In this document: piece after piece, positions 1-7,832 of the stretch
How the letters are laid out: each line of letters starts with the position of its first letter
Numbering within the stretch: position 1 is the first letter of the stretch
Assembly (NCBI RefSeq): GCF_008329565.1
Contig: NZ_NPKT01000015.1
Span: 85,047 to 149,046, forward strand
Source: Mycolicibacterium sp. P1-5
GTDB taxonomy: Bacteria > Actinomycetota > Actinomycetes > Mycobacteriales > Mycobacteriaceae
DNA: 64,000 bases
Direction of reading: 5' to 3'
The notes under the pieces: generated by a model
Database searches by the model: none
What the model was told of the DNA's origin: nothing
What the model saw: only the letters and a program-made list of their open reading frames with translations
Program-made: the position numbers and the translations under genes

Positions 1-1589
1 CGGATGCGTGGCCCTGGGTCGGTGCCCTCACCGCGGTCACGGTCGGTGGCTGGGTGATCGACATGGTGGTGGCCCGCATCGGCTTCGGCATCGGCTTCAC
101 GCTGGCGGACACCACCCAACACACCATGGCGAACCGGCTCACCGATGTCCCGTTACGCTGGTTCACCGCCGACAACACCGCGGTCGCACGGCAGGCCATC
201 GCGGCCAGCGCACCGCAACTCGTCGGCTTTGTGGCAAACCTGTTGAGTCCCTTCATCTGTGCACTGCTGCTCCCGGCCGCGATCACCGTCGGGTTGTTCT
301 TCGTCTCGTTGCAGGTCGGTGTGGCCGCAGCGGTCGCGCTGCCGTTCCTGCTCGGCGCCTTCGCCGCGAGCCAGCGGCTGGTGCGCACGGCCGATGCCGC
401 CGACTCCAGCGCCCACGGTGCCCTCACCGAACGCTTGGTCGAGTTCACCCGCACCCAGCAGGCGTTGCGCGCCAGCCGCCGTGTCACGGCGGCACAGAGC
501 CAGACCGGGGAAGCGATCACCGCGGTACGCGGAGCGACCCTGCGGCTGTTGCTGTTCCAGATCCCGGGCCAGCTGCTGTTCAGTGTGGCCAGCCAGATCG
601 CCCTCATCCTGTTGGCGGGCACGATCACAACGCTGACGCTGCGCGGGCAGCTCGGCGGCCCAGAAGCCGTCGCATTGGCGATCGTGATGGTGCGCTTCCT
701 CGAGCCGTTCGCGGTGCTGGCCGACCTGTCCGGTGCGATGGAGTCCGCGCGTGGCCTGTTGGACCGGCTCCATACCGTCATTACCGCGCCGCTGATCGAA
801 CAATCCCGGCGCGCTGTGCTGCCTTCGAGCGAATCATCCGCGCCCCGAATCGAATTCCGCTCGGTCAGCTTCGGCTATCGGGGGGTCGAGGTGGTCAAGG
901 ACCTGTCCTTCACCCTGGAGCCGGCGACCACCACTGCCGTCGTCGGTCCGTCCGGCTCAGGCAAAAGCACGATCCTGTCACTGATCGCCGGACTGCATCT
1001 GCCCGAGCGTGGACAGATCTTCATCGACGGCAACGACGCCGCCGACATCGATGCCGATGCGCGGCGCGCGTTGGTCAGTGTGGTGTTCCAGCATCCCTAC
1101 CTCTTCGACGGGACGATCGCGGAAAACATCCGAGTCGGGTACCCCGAGGCCGGTGACGAGGTGATCCATCGGGCCATGACGCTGGCCCGCGTCGACGACC
1201 TCGCCGAGCGCCTTCCCGACGGCGAACAGTCGAGGGTCGGCGAAGCCGGTACCGCGTTGTCCGGCGGCGAACGCCAACGCGTCAGCATTGCGCGGGCATT
1301 GGCCAAGCCGGCGGGAGTGCTGTTGATCGATGAAGCGACCAGCGCGCTTGACACCGAGAACGAAGCGGCGATCACCCGGGCGATCAATGATGACCCGCAG
1401 CCGCGGACCCGCGTCATCATCGCTCACCGGCTCGACGCGATCCGCCACGCCGATCAGGTCCTGTTCATTGACGGCGGCACCGTCGTCGAGCAGGGCAGCA
1501 TCGACGAACTCGCGTCGCTCGGTGGGCGTTTCGCCGAGTTCTGGCGCCAGCGGGAAGACGGCGCCGGATGGCAGATCACCGCACACTAA
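1..1589 (+). CDS. irtB: IrtB, ABC transporter half for siderophore (mycobactin) uptake, 5' end cut off
   Basis: One half of the IrtA-IrtB exporter-fold ABC transporter, which in mycobacteria imports ferric mycobactin or carboxymycobactin through the inner membrane. The frame is open from base 3, so roughly the first 50 residues lie outside the window. The visible 528 residues contain the later membrane helices and a full ATPase domain: Walker A GPSGSGKST (near base 950), signature LSGGERQR (near 1260), Walker B LLIDEATSALD and H-loop IIAHRL. The sequence closely resembles M. tuberculosis Rv1349 as I recall it, down to the C-terminal WQI motif. irtA would be expected just upstream; the gene downstream is unrelated. 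Naming rests on recalled similarity, not on a search. Confidence 0.85.
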   Translation, partial: DAWPWVGALTAVTVGGWVIDMVVARIGFGIGFTLADTTQHTMANRLTDVPLRWFTADNTAVARQAIAASAPQLVGFVANLLSPFICALLLPAAITVGLFFVSLQVGVAAAVALPFLLGAFAASQRLVRTADAADSSAHGALTERLVEFTRTQQALRASRRVTAAQSQTGEAITAVRGATLRLLLFQIPGQLLFSVASQIALILLAGTITTLTLRGQLGGPEAVALAIVMVRFLEPFAVLADLSGAMESARGLLDRLHTVITAPLIEQSRRAVLPSSESSAPRIEFRSVSFGYRGVEVVKDLSFTLEPATTTAVVGPSGSGKSTILSLIAGLHLPERGQIFIDGNDAADIDADARRALVSVVFQHPYLFDGTIAENIRVGYPEAGDEVIHRAMTLARVDDLAERLPDGEQSRVGEAGTALSGGERQRVSIARALAKPAGVLLIDEATSALDTENEAAITRAINDDPQPRTRVIIAHRLDAIRHADQVLFIDGGTVVEQGSIDELASLGGRFAEFWRQREDGAGWQITAH

Positions 1590-1638
1590 ACGGCGCGGTC
1601 GTCGTTTACCGACAGCATGTCCGGGGCACGCCCCTACC

Positions 1639-2007
1639 ATGTCCGTGACAGCGTTTAAAGACCTTCCGCTGACCGATCGTGACCGCAAGTGGGACGGCGA
1701 CGCAGCCGAGAAGCGGGTACGAAAATGGGCCGATGCCCAGGACGAGCCGAATGAGAAGTATCGCGACGCCCACGTCTGGTACGACAGCGAGAACAAGGAC
1801 AACTTCACCGCCTACAAGCTGTTGATTGCCGACGTGGTCGCCGGGAAGCTGATGGCGGTGCCACGCGGGATCATGGCGGCCGGGGCGATCATGCAGGGCT
1901 CTCGGGGCGGTATCGATCTGCCCAGCAAGGATGTCGACCGGGTCAAGAGCCATCTGGCCAAGTACTACACCAAGATGGACGATACCGCGCCGTGGGAGCG
2001 GGACTGA
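1639..2007 (+). CDS. Small stand-alone protein with a phage prohead-protease-associated domain
   Basis: A 122-residue soluble protein with no signal peptide or membrane segment. The start ATG at 1639 is chosen because the extension back to base 1330 would overlap irtB in another frame. The core (DRKWDGDAAEKRVRKWA, then NFTAYKLLIADV, VPRGIMAAGAIMQG, and VKSHLAKYY) looks like a domain I know from actinobacteriophage head-maturation protease or capsid polyproteins, where it follows the pattern 'YK.PIADV..G...VPR.I.AAA..L.G.RGG'. Here it stands alone between irtB and gluQ with no other phage gene nearby. Function is unknown; it could be a domesticated phage remnant or a cellular family from which phages borrowed. 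Confidence 0.8.
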   Translation: MSVTAFKDLPLTDRDRKWDGDAAEKRVRKWADAQDEPNEKYRDAHVWYDSENKDNFTAYKLLIADVVAGKLMAVPRGIMAAGAIMQGSRGGIDLPSKDVDRVKSHLAKYYTKMDDTAPWERD

Positions 2008-2029
2008 TCCGGTGAGCTAGATTGCGGGC

Positions 2030-2914
2030 GTGACCCGCCCAACCCCGGGCGCAGGCCGGTTCGCGCCAAGCCCGTCCGCCGACCTGCACATCGGCAACCT
2101 GCGTACCGCCGTGTTGGCGTGGCTGTTCGCGCGCTCGACGGGTCGTCGGTTCCTGATGCGGGTCGAAGACCTCGATGACCGCACCCGCGGTGATGTCGCG
2201 CTGCGGCAGCTCGATGATCTGGCGGCAATCGGCGTCACCTGGGACGGCGAACCCCACTGGCAGTCCCGGCAGCGCCAGCGCTACGACGCAGTGATCGACG
2301 GGCTGGCCGCCCGCGGGCTGGTTTACGAATGCTACTGCAGCAGAAGGGATATCCTCAGCGCACCACGGGCGCCGCACGCCCCTGAAGGCGCCTACCCCGG
2401 CACCTGCCGGAAGTTGAATGACGCCGAGCGGGTCACCAAACGCCAAGCCGGGCTGCCGCCCGCGCTGCGGCTGCGCGCTGACGCAGAGGAATACACCGTC
2501 ACCGATCTCATACACGGCGCTTACACCGGGGTGGTCGACGACTTCGTGCTGCGCCGCGGCGACGGCGTGCCCGCCTACAACCTGGCCGTCGTCGTCGACG
2601 ATGCGCTGTCCGGCATCGACCAGGTCGTCCGCGGTGACGATCTGTTGGCGTCCTCCCCACGCCAGGCGTACCTGGCCGGACTGCTCGGCTATCCGCTGCC
2701 GGTCTACGCCCATGTGCCGTTGGTCCTCAATACCGAGAGCAAGCGGCTGGCCAAACGCGATGGCGCGGTCACGCTCGGCGAACTCGGTGCGTCCAGGACT
2801 TTCGCGTTGATCACCGAATCACTGGGCCGCCCGTCGCCCGACTTGAAGACGTTGTTGCAGCGTTTCGACCCCACCCAACTGCCTCGTGAGCCGTGGATAT
2901 ATCAACCGGTTTGA
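2030..2914 (+). CDS. gluQ: Glutamyl-Q tRNA(Asp) synthetase
   Basis: GluQRS is a truncated glutamyl-tRNA synthetase that attaches glutamate to the queuosine base at position 34 of tRNA-Asp rather than to the tRNA 3' end. The 294-residue length is right for the family, which lacks the anticodon-binding domain of GluRS. Visible signatures: the class I HIGH-like motif RFAPSPSADLHIGNLRTA at the N-terminus, a zinc-site pattern CYCS with a later YPGTC (about residues 101-125), and the KMSKS-like ESKRLAKRDGA. Start is GTG at 2030. Its substrate is queuosine-modified tRNA, and a tgt gene lies 5-6 kb downstream on the other strand, so the two probably serve one modification pathway. Confidence 0.92.
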   Translation: MTRPTPGAGRFAPSPSADLHIGNLRTAVLAWLFARSTGRRFLMRVEDLDDRTRGDVALRQLDDLAAIGVTWDGEPHWQSRQRQRYDAVIDGLAARGLVYECYCSRRDILSAPRAPHAPEGAYPGTCRKLNDAERVTKRQAGLPPALRLRADAEEYTVTDLIHGAYTGVVDDFVLRRGDGVPAYNLAVVVDDALSGIDQVVRGDDLLASSPRQAYLAGLLGYPLPVYAHVPLVLNTESKRLAKRDGAVTLGELGASRTFALITESLGRPSPDLKTLLQRFDPTQLPREPWIYQPV

Positions 2915-2959
2915 TCTCAACCCTTGGCGGGCATCTCCCACAGCATTAGCGTTCGCCGA

Positions 2960-4429
2960 ATGCGTCATCTATTACGCGCAGCGCTGCTGACGATCGTGAT
3001 GATCGCCGCAGTGCTCCTCGGTGGCTGCGGTTCGAAGCCTGATAGTGGCGGCCCGCTCACCTCCGGTGTGTTGCGGGTCGGCACGGAGGGCACTTATGCG
3101 CCGTTCAGTTTCCAGGATCCCTCGACGGGACAACTCGCCGGTTACGACGTCGACGTCGCCAATGCGGTGGCGCAAAAGCTCGGCAAGAAGGTCGAGTTCG
3201 TCCAGACGCCATGGGATTCCATCTTTGCCGCACTGGAAGCCAATCGCTTCGATGTGGTGGCCAACGAAGTCACCATCACCCCGGAACGACAAAGCAAATA
3301 CGATCTCTCCGAACCGTATTCGGTCGGTGAAGGCGTCATCATCACCCGCGCGAACGACGATTCGATAACATCGCTCAACGATCTCAAGGGCAAGACCGCG
3401 GGTGCCAGCATCACCAGCAACTGGGCCCAGGTCTCGCGCGATGCCGGGGCGACGGTGGCGCCAGTGGAGGGTTTCACCCAGGCCATCACCCTGCTCAACC
3501 AGGGCCGGGTGGACGCTGTCGTCAACGACAGCATCGCCTTCCACGCCTACCAGGCCGAAACCAACAATCAGTCGGTCAAAATCAGCGCGACGATCGGGGA
3601 GAAGAGCGAGCAGGGCTTCGCAGCCCGCAAGAACAGCGGCCTGCTGCCCGAGTTGAACAGAGCGATCGATGAGCTCAAAGCCGACGGCACACTGGCCACG
3701 ATCTCGGAGAAGTACCTGAAGGCCAATGCGACCGGAGGGCCCGCAGCCGGCGGTGAGGCGGGACGCCGCTCGGTCTGGCGGCTCATCGGTGAAAACCTCT
3801 GGCCGCTGGCCAAGGCCGCGATCACGGTGACCGTTCCGCTGACCGTCATCAGCTTCGTGATCGGCCTGGTGATCGCGCTCGTGGTGGCCATCGGCCGATT
3901 GTCGCGGAGTGTGTTGGTGTCGAACGTAGCGCGGTTCTACATCTCGGTCATTCGCGGCACCCCGCTGCTGGTGCAGTTGTTCATCATCTTCTACGCGCTG
4001 CCGCAGATCGGAGTCAAACTCGATCCGTTCCTGGCCGCGGTGATCGCGTTCAGCCTCAACGTCGGTGGCTACGCCGCCGAGATCATCCGCTCGGCCATCC
4101 AGAGCATCCCCATCGGGCAATGGGAAGCCGCCGAAACCATCGGGTACCACTACGCCGGCGCGCTGAGACGAATCATCCTTCCGCAGGCCGCCCGGGTCGC
4201 GGTGCCGCCGCTGTCGAACACCCTGATCTCACTGGTCAAAGACACCTCGCTGGCGTCGACCATCCTCGTGACCGAACTGCTGCGCACCGCACAGGTGGCG
4301 GCTGCGCCGACCTTCGAATTCTTCGCGCTCTACGGCACCGCCGCCGCCTACTACTGGATCATCTGCCTGGTGCTCTCTTTCGGCCAGAGTCGCCTTGAAC
4401 ACCGACTGGAAAGGTATGTGGTGCGATGA
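2960..4429 (+). CDS. Polar amino-acid ABC importer: receptor lipoprotein fused to permease
   Basis: A 489-residue fusion of a periplasmic-type substrate-binding domain and a HisM/GlnP-type permease. Residues 1-26 form a lipoprotein signal with lipobox LGGC; about 35-255 are a type 3 solute-binding domain (GVLRVGTEGTYAPFSF, GYDVDVANAVAQKLGK); about 275-489 carry membrane helices and the EAA-type loop (QWEAAETIGYHYAG). The ATG at 2960 is preferred over the upstream TTG at 2924 because it starts the signal peptide cleanly. It overlaps the ATPase gene by four bases (ATGA), so the two genes make a complete importer, most likely for glutamine/glutamate or another polar amino acid. The specific ligand cannot be read from sequence. 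Confidence 0.9.
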   Translation: MRHLLRAALLTIVMIAAVLLGGCGSKPDSGGPLTSGVLRVGTEGTYAPFSFQDPSTGQLAGYDVDVANAVAQKLGKKVEFVQTPWDSIFAALEANRFDVVANEVTITPERQSKYDLSEPYSVGEGVIITRANDDSITSLNDLKGKTAGASITSNWAQVSRDAGATVAPVEGFTQAITLLNQGRVDAVVNDSIAFHAYQAETNNQSVKISATIGEKSEQGFAARKNSGLLPELNRAIDELKADGTLATISEKYLKANATGGPAAGGEAGRRSVWRLIGENLWPLAKAAITVTVPLTVISFVIGLVIALVVAIGRLSRSVLVSNVARFYISVIRGTPLLVQLFIIFYALPQIGVKLDPFLAAVIAFSLNVGGYAAEIIRSAIQSIPIGQWEAAETIGYHYAGALRRIILPQAARVAVPPLSNTLISLVKDTSLASTILVTELLRTAQVAAAPTFEFFALYGTAAAYYWIICLVLSFGQSRLEHRLERYVVR

Positions 4430-5202
4430 CCGAGACCTCCGGCGGTGAGCCCGAATACCGCGTCGTCGCCGACGGCGTCGAGAAAGCGTTCGGCGACAAC
4501 AAGGTGCTCAAAGGTGTCTCCTTCAAAGTCGAGCGGGGCACCGCAACCGCGATCATCGGCCCATCCGGATCCGGCAAGACGACGCTGCTGCGGACCTTGA
4601 ACGCACTCGACCGCGCCGACGCCGGGGTGATCCGAGTCGACGACATCGAGATTGATTTCTCGACGCCGACACCCAAAGCCGAGGTGCGCCGATTCCAATC
4701 GCGAAGCGGCTTCGTCTTCCAGGGGCACAACCTGTTTCCCCACAAGACGGTGTTGCAGAACATCATCGAAGGCCCGGTGATCGTGCAGAAGCGGCCCAAG
4801 GAAGAAGCGGTCTCCGACGCTGTCAGACTCCTGGATCAGGTCGGGCTGGCCGCGAAGAGGGACCAGTATCCGTATCAACTGTCCGGCGGACAACAGCAGC
4901 GGGTCGGTATCGCCAGGGCACTTGCACTCAAGCCCAAGCTGGTGCTGTTCGATGAGCCGACCTCGGCGCTGGATCCTGAACTGGTCGGTGAAGTGCTCTC
5001 GGTGATCAAAGACCTTGCGGTGCAGGGCTGGACGATGGTGATCGTCACGCACGAGATCCAATTCGCCAGACAGGTTTCCAACCAGGTGTTGTTCACCGAC
5101 GGTGGCGTAATCCTTGAGCAAGGGCGCCCCGAGGATGTGATCGGGAACCCGAAAGAAGCCCGCACACGCCAGTTCCTGGAGCGAGTGCTCAATCCGCTGT
5201 AG
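4426..5202 (+). CDS. glnQ: Amino-acid ABC importer ATPase (GlnQ type)
   Basis: A 258-residue cytoplasmic ATPase of the polar amino-acid uptake family, partner of the receptor-permease fusion it overlaps by four bases. It shows Walker A GPSGSGKTT, Q-loop FQGHNLFPH, signature LSGGQQQRVGIARAL, Walker B LVLFDEPTSALD and H-loop VTHEI. Length matches HisP/GlnQ proteins (240-260). The symbol is a family label: the substrate could be glutamine, glutamate, arginine or another polar amino acid. No regulatory site is evident before the operon. Confidence 0.9.
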   Translation: MTETSGGEPEYRVVADGVEKAFGDNKVLKGVSFKVERGTATAIIGPSGSGKTTLLRTLNALDRADAGVIRVDDIEIDFSTPTPKAEVRRFQSRSGFVFQGHNLFPHKTVLQNIIEGPVIVQKRPKEEAVSDAVRLLDQVGLAAKRDQYPYQLSGGQQQRVGIARALALKPKLVLFDEPTSALDPELVGEVLSVIKDLAVQGWTMVIVTHEIQFARQVSNQVLFTDGGVILEQGRPEDVIGNPKEARTRQFLERVLNPL

Positions 5203-5232
5203 CCGAACCAGGCTCTGTGCCACAGTGTCCAG

Positions 5233-6606
5233 ATGCCGAACCAGAAGCACGTCGACGCGGACGTCATCATTGTCGGGGCGGGACTTTCCGGAATGATCGC
5301 CGCCCGGGCGGTGCTGACGGCAGGACTGACGCCGCTGGTATTGGAGGCCGACGACCGCGTCGGCGGTCGCATCCTGACCGAAGAGGTCGCGCCCGGTCTG
5401 CCCGTCGAACTGGGCGCCCAGTGGATCGGTGACACTCACGAGCGGATGTTCCGGCTGGCCGCCGAGCTCGGCGTCGAGACCTACGCACAATTCGAGGGCG
5501 GCGAGACGTCCTACGACCTCGTCGGTGCGGGAGTATTGCGCGAGAATGAATTCCACGCCCGTTTCGCCGACGAGCTGGCCGAACTGGAACGGGTTCTGCG
5601 CCGGCTGGACGAGCTGGCCACCGAAGTGCCGGTCGAGGCTCCGTGGTTGGCACCCCTTGCTGCCCAATGGGATTCCATCACCGCGGGGGCGTGGTACGAC
5701 ACCCAGGGACTATCACAGGTGGCGCGCACCCTGGTCGAGATCTGCACCGTCGGGATCCTGGCGGTGCCCACCGCCGAAGTGTCGTTCCTGCATCTGCTGT
5801 TCACCATCCAGACCTGCGGGGTGACCGCCGAGCTGTTCGCCGAATCCGAAGGCGGCGCTCAGACAACCCGATTCGTCGGCGGCACCAGCGAGATCCCGCG
5901 CCGACTCGCCGCGCTGCTCAACGATCACATCGTGTTGAAGGCACCCGTTCAGCTGATCGAGCACTCCGCCGACCACGTCACCGTGCACTGCCGCGGTGGA
6001 CTTCTCGCTCGGGGGCGCCGGGTGATCGTGGCAATCTCACCGACGCTCGCCGGCCGGATCATGTACGACCCGCCCCTGTCCGGGGTGCGCGATCAGCTCA
6101 CCCAGCGGCTACCCAACGGATCTGCCATGAAGGCGTTCTTCGTCTACGACGAGCCGTTCTGGCGCACAGCCGGATTCAATGGCCAGCTGATCTCGGATGT
6201 CGGCCCGGCCCGGATGTCCAACGACACCTGCATACCCGGCGACGACCACGGCGTGATCCTGATGTTCCTGGAGGGCGAACAGGCCCGCACCTTCGGACGC
6301 CTTCCCCAAGAGGAGCGCCGCGCCGCGCTCACTGACGAACTGGTGCGCCACTACGGCAGCAAGGCGGCCCGTCCCGAGTTCTATGTCGACGGTGAATGGT
6401 CGGACCGGCAGTGGACCCGCGGCTGTTACAACGCCAATCTCGGGCCGCACGTGTGGACCGCCTACGGCCCCGCGCTATCGGCACCGATCGGCGTCATCCA
6501 TTGGGCGTCAACCGATACCGCGACATATTGGAGCGCATACATGGAGGGCGCGGTCGACGCCGGTGAGCGGGCGGCTGCCGAAGTAATCGCCGCGTTGATC
6601 GACTGA
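5233..6606 (+). CDS. Flavin-containing monoamine/putrescine oxidase family protein
   Basis: A 457-residue FAD-dependent amine oxidase. The N-terminal Rossmann fold is clear (VIIVGAGLSGMIAARAV, then a Glu that binds ribose, then DDRVGGRI), and the C-terminal FAD-binding part shows IGVIHWASTDTA followed by GAVDAGERAAAEV, as in bacterial monoamine and putrescine oxidases. Such enzymes oxidise primary amines to aldehydes with release of ammonia and hydrogen peroxide. It resembles M. tuberculosis AofH (Rv3170) in layout but I cannot say it is the orthologue. It sits 30 bases after the amino-acid importer ATPase on the same strand, so a link between uptake and amine catabolism is possible but unproven. 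It converges on the P450 gene with one base between stop codons. Confidence 0.85.
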   Translation: MPNQKHVDADVIIVGAGLSGMIAARAVLTAGLTPLVLEADDRVGGRILTEEVAPGLPVELGAQWIGDTHERMFRLAAELGVETYAQFEGGETSYDLVGAGVLRENEFHARFADELAELERVLRRLDELATEVPVEAPWLAPLAAQWDSITAGAWYDTQGLSQVARTLVEICTVGILAVPTAEVSFLHLLFTIQTCGVTAELFAESEGGAQTTRFVGGTSEIPRRLAALLNDHIVLKAPVQLIEHSADHVTVHCRGGLLARGRRVIVAISPTLAGRIMYDPPLSGVRDQLTQRLPNGSAMKAFFVYDEPFWRTAGFNGQLISDVGPARMSNDTCIPGDDHGVILMFLEGEQARTFGRLPQEERRAALTDELVRHYGSKAARPEFYVDGEWSDRQWTRGCYNANLGPHVWTAYGPALSAPIGVIHWASTDTATYWSAYMEGAVDAGERAAAEVIAALID

Positions 6607-6607
6607 A

Positions 6608-7828
6608 TTACACGGCCACGTCGAGGCGAGCCATACCGCGCAGCGTGACGTGTGGCTTGTAGGCCGGCTCGGCGGCCAGCTGCGCATCCGGGAAGCGTTT
6701 GGTCACTGCGGACAAGGCCACCGCGGCCTCCATCCGTGCCAGCGGCGCACCGAGGCAGAAGTGCGGTCCGTGCCCGAAGGCAAGATGTCGAATCGGGCTG
6801 CGGGTCGGGTCGAACTCATCGGGCCGCTCGGCCACCACCGGATCGCGGTGCGCGGCCGCCAGAAGAATCATCATGATGTCGCCCTTCGGAATTCGGATCT
6901 CGCCGATCTCCATGTCGACGCCCGCGACTCGGCTGGCCAGCTGCACTGGGGGGTCGTAGCGCAGCGTCTCCTCGATGATGTTCGGTGCCAGGCCGGGATC
7001 GGTGCTCAGCGCCGTCCAGTGCTCGCGGTGCCGCAACATCGCCAGGATGCCGTTGGCGATCAGGTTGACCGTCGTCTCGTGGCCGGCAATCAGCAACAGG
7101 TTGCAGGTCGCGACGATCTCCTCTTCAGTGAGCTGGTCACCGGATTCCTCCACGGCGATCAGACCCGACATCAGATCGTCGCGCGGCTCTGCACGCCGGC
7201 GCTCCAGCAGCTCGCGCAAATATCCGCGGAGCCACAGGCCAGCTTGCATTCTCTCTTCGAGACCCTGCGTCTCCCCGGTGAACGTGACGAAGGGATCCAA
7301 GCCCTGTGCCAGAACCGTTGAGGCCGCGCTGAATTGGGCCTCATCCTCGATCGGTACGCCGAGCAGGCGGCAGATCACCGCCACCGGCAGTGGATGCGCC
7401 AGCTGCTCGACGGCGTCGAATTCGCTTGCCTGCGCAGCTTTGTCGAGTAAGTCGTCGACCATCGAGGTGATATCTGGCTGCAGCGCCTTGACCACTCGCG
7501 GCGAGAACGCCTTGCTGACGAGTTTGCGCAACCGGGTGTGATCGGGCGGGTCCAGGAACAGGAAACCCGGGGTGCCGAACGGCCGGGGCTGCTCACCGGC
7601 TTCGATGGCCCGCTGCGCGGTGGTGGACTTCAGTCGATCGCTGCACGAATCGGGGTGTCGCAGAACCTCGTCGCAGTCGGCGAAGCTGGACAGCACGTGC
7701 AAGCCGGACTCGGGGATCCGCATCGGGCCGCCCTCGAGAATTTGCCGGTACACCGGGTACGGGTCGGCACGATTGGCGGGATCGAGCAGTTTGCGCAGCA
7801 ACTCTTGCGGCTCCGTGGCAGCAGTCAT
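6608..7828 (-). CDS. Cytochrome P450
   Basis: A 406-residue soluble bacterial class I P450. Landmarks: I-helix AGHETTVNL, K-helix ETLRYDPPVQ (ExxR), and the haem-binding loop FGHGPHFCLGAPLAR with the thiolate cysteine. The true start is the ATG at 7828 (MTAATEPQELL); a longer open frame upstream only overlaps tgt in another frame. The gene begins four bases after the tgt stop, so it is the third gene of a haloalkane dehalogenase-tgt-P450 run. It needs a ferredoxin and reductase, which are not seen nearby. The substrate is unknown; the sequence belongs to the broad CYP107/CYP125-like soluble group rather than to a form I can name. Confidence 0.92.
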   Translation of the reverse strand: MTAATEPQELLRKLLDPANRADPYPVYRQILEGGPMRIPESGLHVLSSFADCDEVLRHPDSCSDRLKSTTAQRAIEAGEQPRPFGTPGFLFLDPPDHTRLRKLVSKAFSPRVVKALQPDITSMVDDLLDKAAQASEFDAVEQLAHPLPVAVICRLLGVPIEDEAQFSAASTVLAQGLDPFVTFTGETQGLEERMQAGLWLRGYLRELLERRRAEPRDDLMSGLIAVEESGDQLTEEEIVATCNLLLIAGHETTVNLIANGILAMLRHREHWTALSTDPGLAPNIIEETLRYDPPVQLASRVAGVDMEIGEIRIPKGDIMMILLAAAHRDPVVAERPDEFDPTRSPIRHLAFGHGPHFCLGAPLARMEAAVALSAVTKRFPDAQLAAEPAYKPHVTLRGMARLDVAV

Positions 7829-7832
7829 CTCA

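Noticed and set aside
2972..4150. Long minus-strand open frame opposite the receptor-permease gene
   Set aside because: It lies wholly antisense to a gene with strong family motifs; its translation is His/Arg/Asp-rich without any recognisable domain, as expected for a high-GC shadow frame.
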